A DNA stretch of 18,462 nt from positions 1-18,462 of the forward strand of contig JAVHRB010000019.1 in NCBI GenBank assembly GCA_036171455.1, read 5' to 3'. The notes beneath the pieces are model-generated. The model saw only the letters and a program-made list of their open reading frames with translations, made no database searches and had not been told where the DNA came from. The position numbers were made by a program, and so were the translations under genes. The DNA comes from CAIVSN01 sp036171455. Its GTDB lineage: Bacteria > Patescibacteriota > Gracilibacteria > BD1-5 > UBA2023. Shown piece after piece: positions 1 through 9,192 of this stretch (the stretch's first letter is position 1; each line of letters begins with the position of its first letter).

Positions 1-60
1 TGTTTCTTGTTTGCAAGAGGGAATGATGTAAACCTAATTGCTGCAATTGTAACAGAATAA
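1..60 (+). CDS. C-terminal tail of an upstream gene (partial)
   Basis: Frame 1 is open from the first base to a TAA at 58-60 and ends in residues ...NDVNLIAAIVTE. Of the three forward frames this gives the most protein-like tail. Frame 2 ends after ten codons, and frame 3 runs on into the promoter of the next gene. The product cannot be named from 19 residues. A weak hairpin with a T-run overlaps the stop codon, as expected at a gene end. It may equally be non-coding. Confidence 0.35.
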   Translation, partial: CFLFARGNDVNLIAAIVTE

Positions 61-70
61 CAATTTTTTT
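45..70 (+). terminator. Weak intrinsic terminator after the upstream gene
   Basis: AATTGT (45-50) pairs with ACAATT (60-65) across a 9-base loop, and a run of T continues to base 70. The stem is only six A/T-rich pairs, so it would be weak, but it lies directly at the putative upstream stop and before the next promoter. Confidence 0.35.
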
Positions 71-73
71 ATG

Positions 74-102
74 TTGACCTTACTTGAATAATCGCCTACA
101 AT
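74..102 (+). promoter_or_regulatory. Sigma-70 type promoter of the pilin-like gene
   Basis: TTGACC (74-79) and TACAAT (97-102) are separated by exactly 17 bases and match the -35 and -10 consensus well. The predicted transcript would start near base 109, leaving a leader of only about 16 bases before the ATG at 125. The only purine-rich GGAG (106-109) would lie at the transcript's 5' end, too far from the start codon to act as a normal ribosome binding site. Confidence 0.65.
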
Positions 103-124
103 ATCGGAGTAATCCTTTTTTTAT

Positions 125-2500
125 ATGACTTCTCTACTCAAACGCACCCGTTACGGATTCACAATCATAGAACTTTTGATTGTAATCTCGATTATCGCGA
201 CACTGTCAATTGTTGTATATGCTAGTACTCAAGCTATTCAAACAAGCCGGTACAATACCAAGAGAATTGCCGACGTGGCCAGTCTGTCAAATGCTCTCGA
301 GGCGCAGTATCTCCAAACTAAGACGATTCCCGATCCGACCGCAAATCGCCAATACTATGACAATCATGGTAGCTATACTCATTCCGCAAGTGGAGCCTAT
401 GGGGTAACAAGCCTATTCTCTGAGGATCTCCTGAGTAAATCCAATCTTGCGTACCATCCTCGTGATCCTGATACCGATTCATATTATGCCTATGGAAAAC
501 TCCTCCAATATAGTCCAGAATACCAAGTTGGAGCTGTATTAAAAATTGATGGTACACCAACAGCCTACATCCGTGGAACGTATTCTAGAACAGAGCTCGA
601 TTCCCTGATTCGAGGATATAATACTACCATATTTGCAACAGATGGAGGAACTTCTTCTTTACCGTACAATCCATACAAAAAAGAAGTGACCGCGTATATC
701 GTAGAATCCAGCGGGGCCATCGCTATAAATCCTACCAAAGAACTTACGTCTCCAATGATTGTCGGGGATACTTTGACTGTAGGTACTGGTGGAATCGCGA
801 TTCTCAAAGTTTCTGACGGTACAGAACTCATCATTGGTAGTAACACAAATGAGTCTCGATTCACGTTCAGTTCCATGGAACTGAAAGATGATACTGGGCT
901 CCTGACAAAAGTTCGAGGAATCCTAGCCATGGGAGAAGTGGTTGCCAAGGCACCAAAACTCCGAACCGTCACGGGGAATCGGAGTGATCTCGAAATTGAA
1001 ACTGGAAACGCGGTTGCGGCAGTACGATGAACCATATTCGGAGTTAAAGCCGCTCAAGCAAGCGATCCAAACGCCACATTTACGCTGATAGCCGGTACTA
1101 TCCAGATTGGCGTAGTCAAACAAGATAGCAATATTACCCTCATTGGTTCTGGAGTTACTACCGATACCGTTTCGGTACCAGAATGACAAAATCCAGTAAA
1201 AATCCAGATTATAGGAGTAAATAACACTACTGAAAAAGCCTACTCCCAAGCCATAACCGATCCAGCAGACGCGACGGTTGCCTCAATCATACAAAAAGTA
1301 GATAATGCTTCTGCCATCGAGAGCATTCTCGTTACTCCAACTGAAATATCATTTGACCCAATTGCTGCTGGAACAGCAACCAGTTCTACTGAAATATCCA
1401 ATAGCGGAACCGTTGTACTAGAAAATATTCCAGGAACCGATACGATAGAAATTAATGACATACCGTATTCCATAACTCCTACGAACACTGGTTCTACTGT
1501 TCATTTTCCAACTTCTAGAACCGGCGACTATCATTTTAAATACTGCAAAAGGAAAATTGGTAAATTAATTTGTTCCAAAGCCTTCAAAATCTCAATTCCC
1601 GATCCTCATAGCGGAATCGTACCACTCGACAGTTTCGCGCCTGTTACCAAAAATAATACCATGCAAGTCGCTGCTAACGTCGGAGTAGTAGATAGCTTGG
1701 AAGTAGCCGCTCCAGATGTTTTTACGCCAACGCCAGCGATAACCACTTCTTCGGGAATGATCTCCACAACTTCCATTACGACGATTGCCAGCGGATCAAC
1801 GACTTCCATTACCACGACTCCCACCAATTGTAGTAATCTTGGAACAACAGTAGGAATGAGTACAATGATTGGTTGTGCAGACTATACGAAAGGTACTATA
1901 AATCTGACTGTTTCCGGAACCTCGAACTACTTATATTCCGTGATCAAATGAATGCACAACGTATTCAATAGTAGAGGACTCTATCTCGCGAATACCACGT
2001 ATTCTTACTTGAAATATTTAAAAAATTGAAATAGTCTCGAACATGACTATGAATTGGAATTTTGAGTCGAGGGTATAAATTTAGTTGCTCCGACAAATAG
2101 CACAACAATTGGAGGAGTTCCGCCAAAGTACTATTTGTTTGACGGAGGTGACAAATTACAACTATGGAAAGAGAACAATGTATTAACCGTAAGAAGTAAT
2201 ACCTTATTTAATTGAGCAACAGGAAACACTCAAACTATTGTTTCTTGACCTCTTACTATTGATTCTACGAAAAATTACACCGTGAAACTCAGTGTAGAAA
2301 ATGGAAGAAATGTAAATCTTAAACTCAAAAATAATACTACATGAACCTGGGATGTTATTGCCACAGGAGTGACAGGTAACGATATCGAAATACAGAATTT
2401 CTCTGTAGGAAGTTCAAATAATGACAGTTCTTACCCTTCATACTGGAACATTGGACAATGGGGTGGAAATATTCAGTTTTTCAGGATTTGGAAGTCCTAA
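125..2500 (+). CDS. Giant prepilin-like surface protein with FecR-like and LamG-like regions
   Basis: 791 residues when TGA is read as Gly; eight in-frame TGA (1028, 1184, 1949, 2027, 2063, 2213, 2246, 2342), stop TAA. The N-terminus is a class III (type IV pilin) signal: basic leader, then G11|FTIIEL with Glu at position +5 of the predicted mature protein and a hydrophobic helix to about residue 33. A prepilin peptidase should cleave after G11. Residues about 211-345 resemble a FecR domain (GDTLTVGTGG...DGTELIIG...VRGTIFGV); the Gly of VRGT is the TGA at 1028. A Ser/Thr-rich linker lies near 537-570. Residues about 600-790 resemble a LamG/concanavalin-type sandwich (YYLFDGGDKLQLW, ending near FFRIWKS). 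Typical pilins have 120-250 residues, so this is a pilin-anchored adhesin or sensor rather than a bulk pilin. It has its own promoter and terminator. The prepilin signal is clear; the domain names are by eye. Confidence 0.82.
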
Positions 2501-2541
2501 TTCCATAGGGTAATATTTGTAAACTCAAAGAATGAAGTTCT

Positions 2542-2591
2542 GATACCGGTAAGATTCGAAAATTTCGTTTCTTGCCATATCGGAATTTTTT
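2542..2591 (+). terminator. Probable intrinsic terminator of the pilin-like gene
   Basis: An interrupted hairpin pairs GATA (2542-2545) with TATC (2578-2581), GGTAAGA (2548-2554) with TCTTGCC (2569-2575, one G-T pair), and CGAA with TTCG near the tip. GGAA and six T follow at 2586-2591. It begins about 40 bases after the TAA at 2498-2500. Confidence 0.5.
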
Positions 2592-2612
2592 GTGTAGCTT
2601 TTGTCCGTCGCC

Positions 2613-2639
2613 TTGTTTTTTTCATATATTCCTTATAAT
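2613..2639 (+). promoter_or_regulatory. Candidate promoter of the ppa-rlmL unit
   Basis: A perfect -10 hexamer TATAAT lies at 2634-2639. The best -35 is TTGTTT (2613-2618), with a short 15-base spacer. The predicted start is near 2646, about 22 bases before the ATG at 2668. The -10 is convincing, the -35 less so. Confidence 0.5.
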
Positions 2640-2667
2640 ACAGCAAATTATTTTTTGAACCGCACTC

Positions 2668-3258
2668 ATGGCTAACATCGACCACGCTCCGAGCAAGCAC
2701 ATGCTCAACCTTCTCCACATTCTCCCGGCATTCGCCGACGAGTCAAAGCTCCGTATTAATACGCTCATAGAGCTCAATTCCATGACGATCAACAAATACG
2801 AACTCATTACCGAATCGGGGCAGCTCAAATTGGATCGGGTAGGATTTTCTTCTCTCGCTTATCCATTTGCTTATGGGGCAATTCCTTGCACTTGGGACGA
2901 AGACGGAGACCCGCTCGATGTGGAAGTCGTCGGAGTGACCGAACCGCTCATACCGGGATGCCTGGCTGAAGTCCGGATTATCGGAATCATGAAATTCGAC
3001 GACGGAGGAGAGGTAGATGACAAAGTTATTGGGGTACTCGCCGATGACAAACGTATGGACCACATCACGAGCTACGAACAGCTAGGAGCTCATTGGATCC
3101 GCGAAACCCAGTACTACTGGGAACACTACAAAGACCTCAAGAAACCGGGAACCTGCAAAGTTAATGGATTTTTTGATGCGATTGAAGCTGTCAAAATCAT
3201 CAAGGAATGCGAAGTACGGTATCAGGAATTGTACGCTCCAAAATTCAACCAAGCCTAA
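2668..3258 (+). CDS. ppa: Inorganic pyrophosphatase (family I)
   Basis: Soluble enzyme hydrolysing PPi to two phosphates, pulling biosynthetic reactions forward in the cytoplasm. 196 residues, about 20 longer than E. coli PPase, mainly through an N-terminal extension before the core. The metal-binding signature is intact: D77-E-D-G-D81-P-L-D84-V. The preceding KYELITESGQLKLDR and YPFAYG match the substrate-binding part of the family, and VDDKVIGV with D126-D127-K128 supplies the downstream acidic and Lys residues. HYKDLKKPG then VNGFFDA matches the C-terminal family pattern. There is no in-frame TGA, which makes it one of two recoding-free genes here. Three bases separate its TAA from the next ATG, so it is co-transcribed with the methyltransferase. 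No Shine-Dalgarno is seen. The start is the first ATG after the promoter. Confidence 0.93.
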   Translation: MANIDHAPSKHMLNLLHILPAFADESKLRINTLIELNSMTINKYELITESGQLKLDRVGFSSLAYPFAYGAIPCTWDEDGDPLDVEVVGVTEPLIPGCLAEVRIIGIMKFDDGGEVDDKVIGVLADDKRMDHITSYEQLGAHWIRETQYYWEHYKDLKKPGTCKVNGFFDAIEAVKIIKECEVRYQELYAPKFNQA

Positions 3259-3261
3259 TTC

Positions 3262-4413
3262 ATGGAATTCCTCATCACCACTGCTCCAGGACTCGAATCG
3301 CTCGTCAAGCGAGAATGCGAAAAAATGGGTTGTAACCCAACAGAAGTCACAGACCGGTCCGTCAGGATTGAAGGCGGACTCGACACGCTGGCAGAACTCA
3401 ATATCTGGCTCCGGTGCGCCAACCGAGTCTATCTTGTCCTTGCAGAAGGTTTTGCCACGGATTTCGACGATTTGTTCGCACTTGCGGAATCTGTAGATTG
3501 GAAAAAATACCGACCGAAAGATGCGCCAATCCAAGTGGAATCCGTCACGCACAAATCGAGTCTCACGAGCGAGCCAGCGATTCAACGAACCGTTAAAAAA
3601 GCAATCGTCGATAGTTTGACCCGGAAACTGGGAGACCTCTTGCCCGAAATCGACGAGGTTCCAACGTTCCGTATTCTCGTCCTCATCCGCGAGGATAAAG
3701 CGACGTTTTTGCTCGACAGTTCCGGCGATCCCCTCCACAAACGCGGATATCGTCAGGAAGCTGGAGATGCCCCACTCAAGGAAACTCTCGCGGCAGCGAT
3801 GATCTACCTTTCAAGCTGGAGGTACAAGGAGTTACTCATCGATCCGACTTGCGGATCTGGAACGATTCCTATCGAAGCTGCCATGATTGCCCGTAACATT
3901 GCCCCGTGACTTCGAAGGCATTTTGCTTTTGAAAATTGGAATTGGGTCGATCCGAAATTTCTCACCGATGCCCGAGAAGCCGGTAAGCGCAAGATTTTCG
4001 CACCGGGAAGCTACCAGATTCAAGGGTATGACATCGATGCGGAAGTTATCGAGAAAGCTAGATACAACAGCAAAGTTGCCGGGGTTGCCACGGACATCGT
4101 ATTCGAAGTTCGGGACATGACGAATACTCCGACGCTCCCCGCTATCGATGCGGCATTGGCACGCGATGAAGGCGCAACGCTCATCTGTAATCCACCCTAT
4201 GGAGAACGACTTGAAACGGAAGATGTCGGATTCATCCACACGATGCTCGCAAGAATCTTCTCCGACCATCCGGAACTTTCTGGTGGAGTCATTACCAATG
4301 AAAGCGATTTCATTCAAAAGACCCACCGTGTAGGATTGGAACGTCGGAAACTGTTCAATGGTTCGTTGGAGTGCCAATATTGCTACAGGAAATCACAAAG
4401 AAAAAGGAAATAG
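3262..4413 (+). CDS. rlmL: THUMP-domain 23S rRNA (guanine-N2)-methyltransferase, RlmL/YpsC type
   Basis: SAM-dependent methyltransferase expected to modify a guanine N2 in 23S rRNA. 383 residues, the usual length of the single-domain (YpsC-like) class. Order: N-terminal ferredoxin-like/THUMP part (about 1-155, starting EFLITTAPGLESLVKRE), then a Rossmann methyltransferase with motif I D194-P-T-C-G-S-G-T-I-P-I-E-A-A, the RNIAPG-LRRHFAFENW stretch, a SAM-ribose acidic GYDID, and catalytic N310-P-P-Y-G-E-R-L. The single in-frame TGA (3907-3909, residue 216) falls on the Gly of APG-L, which is near-invariant in this family. Under the standard code the protein would be cut just after motif I. Stop TAG. 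Second gene of the ppa unit. The exact target base cannot be told from sequence. Confidence 0.88.
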
Positions 4414-4420
4414 TCCTTTT
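4402..4420 (+). terminator. Small hairpin over the rlmL stop codon
   Basis: AAAAGGA (4402-4408) pairs with TCCTTTT (4414-4420) across a five-base loop that includes part of the TAG stop. No long T-run follows beyond the arm itself, so this is at best a weak terminator. Confidence 0.3.
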
Positions 4421-4452
4421 CCTATTGCCGTTGGTACTGAAAAAATTTGCAT

Positions 4453-4481
4453 TTGCATTCCGTTCGGATATGTCCTACAAT
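4453..4481 (+). promoter_or_regulatory. Promoter of the first Cys-rich surface gene
   Basis: TTGCAT (4453-4458) and TACAAT (4476-4481) with a 17-base spacer. A second TTGCAT directly upstream (4447-4452) would give a 23-base spacer and is less likely used. The predicted start is near 4488, about 40 bases before the ATG at 4529. The TACAAT -10, preceded by CC, matches the one before the pilin-like gene. Confidence 0.55.
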
Positions 4482-4528
4482 TTGTCGAACATATCCCCCC
4501 TTGTCATTCTATATCTCACTTTTCGCAT

Positions 4529-6655
4529 ATGAAAACTGGAAATACCCCCTCTCAGAGTAAAAAACTGCTTCTTGGAGCTATTGTCGCTTTCGTCGCTTTG
4601 GGTGGCGGACTCGCGTTCATCGGTTCTGGTTCCGGATGACTTCTCTCACAGTTTTCCGGAACGAACGTAACGCCTTCTACCGCGGCAGGCATGTGGCAGC
4701 CAAGTGCAAACAATCCGAACCGGGCAGCAGTTGCGACGTATTCTACGAGGCTCGATGCAATCGTGATAAGTATTCTGGGTCGAGGAACGGGTCTCTCAGC
4801 TACGGGTTTCACTACCTATTTAAAAAACCTCTCTACTGGAATTACTGCCTTGGCCGCAGGACCTAAATATGCGAACGATGCGGAAGTACAGAAAATCTCC
4901 GCTTACCTAACGTACGAGCTTACCGATACGGCTACGGCGCTTTCTTCGGGAAATATGTTTATGGATGATTTGATTGTGTTGGTGAATAATACGGGGGGGG
5001 TGCAGTGTCCTAATTTCACAGCTCCGCCAGCTCCGCCCACTGGTTGTAATTATGTCAGCAATCCACCGAATGCAAACGGTTGCGCAACACCGATGACTTT
5101 GGTTTGTGCCAATACAGGAACGGTGGCGAATAGCGGTGGTACCGTAACAACAGTAGCTCCGACCGCACCTGGAATCACATCGCTCACTAGCGTGCAGCTG
5201 GCTTCATCGGCTACCTACCGCATGGTTTGGACAAAAGTTACCGGAGTGGATTATTTTACGGCTATTGACGCCGGAACCAGTGCCGGGGGGAACAACGTTG
5301 GAGGAATTTCGACTTGGGCTATCCCCTTGTCCGGATTCGCTCCCGGTTCGACTCATACGGCAAACGTAAAGGCATGTAATACTGGAACTACCGTATGTAG
5401 CAGTTGGAGCACGGTGAACATCGGCATAACGGAAAATTCATCTGCAACAGCTCCGGTATTTAATTTTACCACTGCGGAATATGCCGTTGCGACTGGCGCC
5501 ACTATCAAGCTCAACTGGTATCAGATGACCGGTGTCTCCACTTGTGTTGCTGGAGGAGACTGGTCTGGAAATAAACCGGTAGCTGGTGGTGGAAATGGCG
5601 GATCGGAAAATATCACGATTCAATCAGCCAAAAATTTTACACTTACCTGTACGGGTCCAACTGGATTATCAACAACGAAAACTATTGCTATTACTATGCT
5701 ACCTCCACCGGAAAATCCTCCGGTGGATGCGGTTTGCGGAAGTCTGGCGGGACAATGAATCCTTCGTGATACTCTCACTGCGAGCACTCCAAATACCTGT
5801 TCCGTCGGAAAATTTATCAAGACCTACAAATATAATTGAGGAACACAATTCGAACCATATTACGACTATCTTGTAGAAAATGCCGGAACTATGCCGGCAC
5901 CATACATGACTGCAAACTACCAATATACCTGTGAAGGAATCAATGGTGGAAAAAATGCTATTTGTCGAACAGGAAAAATCAAAGAAGACGGGGTCTGCTG
6001 AGGGGAACTGGGCTGTACTTCGGGAATCCTCAAACTCACCGACGAACAAGATCGGTATGACTCCAAAAAATACAAGGACGGAGAATTGAATTGGGAATGT
6101 ACCGGATATTCCAACGGGACGATGAATACACCCACTGCTTGTAAAGCTGAAGCATTTGGGCAGAATCCCGTTTGCTGAAGCAGCTATTTCCAATCGAGTG
6201 CTGCAACTACCAGTCTCGGGTATATCTCCTACCAAGCTGGAGGCGCTAATGAAGTACACTACGAGTTCAACCCGGATATCGTATGTGATCTCCCAAATGG
6301 TCTCACATCAAGAAAAGCGGATTTCGTCACTCCAATCGATCTCGTTGGAGCCGATGGTAAGTTTGATTGGAAATGCAGTGGAGTTGATCGATTCGGAAAA
6401 CCTTCCAACGAAACCGTTACTTGTTCCGTTACTAGAATATTCCCCGGAGAATGTTGAACGAACAACGGAACTACGATGACTCAAGTTGAGTCAGATTCTA
6501 GTTTCTATCAGAGTTGGGGTGGACCGATACTTCTCAAATACTGCAAGATTGGCTATCCTCATTATACCGACCAAATTGGAACGGATGGAAGTTTCGATTG
6601 GACATGTGACGTACCAGGAGCTCGTACAACCGAGTGTAAGGCGACAAAAGGGTAA
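4529..6655 (+). CDS. Membrane-anchored surface protein with Ig/Fn3-like modules and Cys-rich repeats
   Basis: 708 residues with TGA as Gly; six in-frame TGA (4637, 5756, 5837, 5999, 6176, 6455), stop TAA. Residues 11-36 form one hydrophobic, Gly-rich signal or anchor segment after a basic start. A helical stretch (about 60-145) follows, probably a membrane-proximal stalk. Then come a Pro/Cys-rich linker (about 158-190), an Fn3-like module (about 210-305), an Ig-like module (about 310-395, ending FTLTCTGPTG), and four Cys-rich repeats to the end. The repeats share CG near the start and DG-x-[FL]-x-W-x-C then a Cys near the end: DGELNWEC, DGKFDWKC, DGSFDWTC. In three repeats the Gly after Cys is a TGA (codons 491, 550, 643). 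The paired Cys suggest disulfides outside the cell. An eight-G run lies at 4993-5000. The function is probably attachment or envelope structure; no family name is assigned. Confidence 0.8.
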
Positions 6656-6662
6656 TCTCCCC

Positions 6663-6715
6663 CATAGATACATAAGATTACGATTCCACTAGAATCGTAA
6701 TCTTATGTATCTATG
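6663..6715. repeat. Perfect 24-bp inverted repeat, 5-base loop
   Basis: Left arm 6663-6686 (begins CATAGATAC, ends ACGATTC) is exactly the reverse complement of right arm 6692-6715, with CACTA at the tip. It begins 8 bases after the TAA of the upstream gene and ends 47 bases before the next ATG. The stem is A/T-rich and no T-run follows on either strand, so it is not a textbook intrinsic terminator. It may still end transcription, protect the mRNA 3' end or separate the two surface genes. Confidence 0.9.
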
Positions 6716-6762
6716 AAAATATCAAATATTATTTGTCCGATACATCCCCTCACATTCCTCGT

Positions 6763-8706
6763 ATGAAATCAATTTCTTCATTGGTTCGACCCACTTTGAC
6801 CACTATCGGCGTTTTTGTCCTGACGGCATTCGTAACTTTTTGAGCAGCAAGCAATGGCTGACTTTTCAAATCCAGTCCATATACGACAAGAAATGCTATG
6901 AGCGATGCTCGACTCAGCAGTCTCACGAACGGAGCTGGTTCCGGAATCCTCGACGGACTGGTAACGAAAGTACGGGTACGGGCAGAGACGGTATGAGGGA
7001 ATCCGATAGACATTTCAAAATACAACGGGTATCTCGAGACTTACCTAGGAAAATTGGATAAACTCGACAACGATACGAGAACGCAACTCGGTTCGGATTA
7101 CGAATTCATATTCCAATATATCTATCCTCGGGTAAACGAGCTCAAGAAAAATGCCAATCAGTTTGATTCCATCGTTTGGTCAATCGATGGGTTGATGGGA
7201 AGCGGGGGTACGGGAAGCGGAGGACTTCCAGATTCGTTTGCCATGTACCAAAACGGAAAACTCATACTCAAAAACAATACCGTGCCATTTTACACGCTCG
7301 ACCGAAATGCTGGGAACGTGACGTTCAAATGGAATGTAAAAAATGTGGAAGGCTGCCGGATGACACTCGGGTATTCCGCCAACGGATCCGGATTCGGACC
7401 GACTTCCAACGATTTGGATACGGATGCTTATTGGATGCCGGCAACCGGTGAAAAAATCAAGTCAGTTTCTGCGACTTCCAATGAATTTTTCAATGACGGA
7501 AATATGCAGGCAGGCGACATATACTATGCCCAACTTCGCTGCTGACCAAAATCCAAACGTTGGACGGAGTATGATATGGTTTCTCCGCTAGACCTAAATT
7601 TCATATCGGTAGTTGGAATGGCAAATCAAACGAATACGCAATCGACGAATAGCCAAACTGCAAATTCCCAAACAAATTCCACGAATACCCTTTCCCTCAA
7701 CGTACCGCAAATCGGAGTAAGTATCGAATGTGGAAACGGAATCACTTACAATCCTATCAATCGGGTGGTCCGACTCGATCCGAGCGTTTGCGTAGGAGGA
7801 AAAATCTGGTCGTTGTGCAAGCAGGTAAAAACGAATCTCAAAGACCTCTCCGAACTCCGGGATGGCGACACCTTTATATGTCCAGCGGGGAAAACCCGAA
7901 TCTCCGGAGAAACCCTGTCGGTAAATATCGATTCAGGAATGGATATCAACTGCGGAAACCCGGATGCCGGTTGGGCGTCGTACCATTCCGCGAACGGAGT
8001 GGTGAAATTGGACATGTACAACTGCAGCATGGTGGGAGGGGAAGCTTGGATAGACTGTTGACGAAACGGTCCGAAAGACATCCGCGATATCGATAGCCTA
8101 AAAGAAGACGATATGTTCTCATGCAAGCCGGAAATAACGGTCAAGCGTTCATTCGACAGCCAGTGACAGCACCTTTCTTGGAATGTTCGATCAGATATTA
8201 AAACCTTGTCTTGGAAGAGTGTATGACCCAATGGTACACAATCCGGAAGTGCATTGACGACACCTCTGAAACTTGAAGAACAGATATCTCCCCTGAGATT
8301 GCTCCGCAGAAACGGCTGGTCTGCCGGCGAATACACAACTGTATTCACGACAACCTCCCAAAACGGTACCGTAAAAGAAACCGAGGAAACTTTTACCGTA
8401 CCGTCGATTCCAGCCGATTTCATCGTAAAGAGAGACTCTACCATGTACTGACAAAATCTATCCTGGGAAAGTACGAAAAACGTAGAATCAGTCTCTTGGA
8501 AAAGCACTTGACCCAACGGAACACAATCCGGAAGTGCATTGACGACTCCCCTGAATCAAAGCAACGTGTTTTCCGATTGGAAAACGCTCCATGACAATGG
8601 CTGGTTACCCGGCAATTACCATACCACTTGGACCGTAACAACTTGGGATGGCGAAGCTCGGGAAACCTACGAATTGAACGAGGATTTCCAGATACAGAAT
8701 CCATAA
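6763..8706 (+). CDS. Secreted or anchored Cys-rich surface protein with two kinds of tandem repeats
   Basis: 647 residues with TGA as Gly; nine in-frame TGA (6841, 6859, 6994, 7543, 8059, 8164, 8224, 8449, 8509), stop TAA. A hydrophobic N-terminal segment (about 10-30) is a signal or anchor. A helical region (about 83-140, YLETYLGKLDKLDND...) resembles the stalk of the upstream protein. An Ig-like module follows (about 175-262, FKWNVKNVEGC ... YYAQLRCG), then an Asn/Gln/Thr/Ser-rich linker (about 287-315). Two 74-residue Cys repeats start at C323 and C397 (ECGNG...RVVRLD...C..G..W and NCGN...GVVKLD...C..GGEAW). Two about 95-residue C-terminal repeats start at residues 468 and 563; both contain SWKS[VT]GPNGTQSGSALTTPL, whose first Gly is a TGA. 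The function is unknown, probably envelope or adhesion. No clear promoter precedes it, so it may be read through from the neighbour. Confidence 0.78.
8224..8556 (+). repeat. Diverged tandem duplication inside the surface gene
   Basis: The stretch starting at TGA 8224 recurs at TGA 8509, 285 bases (95 codons) later. Both contain CACAATCCGGAAGTGCATTG and then ACGAC, CC and CTGAA, with only a few substitutions over about 45 bases. The remainder of the two units is related only at protein level. Confidence 0.75.
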
Positions 8707-8711
8707 TTCTG
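8695..8711 (+). terminator. Short hairpin at the convergent gene ends
   Basis: CAGAAT (8695-8700) pairs with ATTCTG (8706-8711) across a 5-base loop containing part of the TAA stop. Only GAAATTTCT follows. It lies in the 14-base gap region between the plus-strand gene ending at 8706 and the minus-strand gene ending at 8721. Weak candidate. Confidence 0.25.
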
Positions 8712-8720
8712 GAAATTTCT

Positions 8721-9167
8721 CTACTGCTTCCTTTCCAATTCATATCGGACTTTTCCCGTGTTGATACATTTTTGAATAGATTTTTCGTTCGGATTCTGTT
8801 TGGATTTCCCGGTTTTCAACTCGAGAAATACGATTTCTTTGAGCGCTCACTCGGACAAGCCATCAAAAACGAGGTAATCTATCCCCTTCCCGATAAATAC
8901 CATGTCCCGCGGCGCATATCGGAATCCAGGAATTAATGGAGCAATCGTTTCATAGAGTTCTCCGAGAATGACCGATCTCGACCGACCTACCGCATCGGTA
9001 CGTTCGCGCATTACGGTACGATGCCGTACGAAACGCCCCCAAACATATCCGACCGCGATTCAAATTCCCGTAATCATCAGAATGAAAAATACTTGGGTAA
9101 ATCAGAATGGTAAGGTACCATCCAAAGGAATGTTTGCTGGCATGAGTTCTGTAAAAGTTTTTTGCAT
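8721..9167 (-). CDS. Membrane-anchored protein related to archaeal Holliday junction resolvases
   Basis: 148 residues on the minus strand with TGA as Gly; three in-frame TGA (9104-9102, 9062-9060, 8849-8847), stop TAG at 8723-8721. An N-terminal hydrophobic helix (about 19-42, TQVFFILMITGIGIAVGYVW) is followed by a basic Arg-rich helix (GRFVRHRTVMRERTDAVGRSR). The C-terminal half matches the Endonuc_Holl family (endonucleases related to archaeal Holliday junction resolvase): APRDMVFIGKGIDYLVFDGLSEG, then EIVFLELKTGKSKQNPNE. The D...E-x-K arrangement (GIDYLVFD, LELKTGK) is the nuclease-fold signature. The Gly of DGLSEG is a TGA. The product could cut branched DNA, but this membrane-tethered family has no firmly known role. 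The start was chosen because the hydrophobic helix follows it and a -10 lies just upstream. Confidence 0.8.
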
Positions 9168-9192
9168 ATTCGCTAGGAGAGAATTTATTTCG

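Noticed and set aside
1741..1830. Short Thr/Ser-coding repeats suggesting a minisatellite
   Set aside because: Only loosely repeated ACTTCCATTAC-type units within a low-complexity linker; better explained by amino-acid bias.
3082..3738. Long minus-strand ORF of 218 codons opposite ppa and rlmL
   Set aside because: It lies fully antisense to two well-recognised genes and its composition (Phe/Arg/Asp rich) is that of a shadow frame.
5699..6259. 186-codon minus-strand ORF opposite the first Cys-rich gene
   Set aside because: Antisense to the Cys-repeat frame, Phe/Ser-rich, no recognisable domain.
7746..8516. 256-codon minus-strand ORF opposite the second Cys-rich gene
   Set aside because: The plus-strand frame has coherent repeats and continues through recoded TGA; the antisense frame shows no family features.
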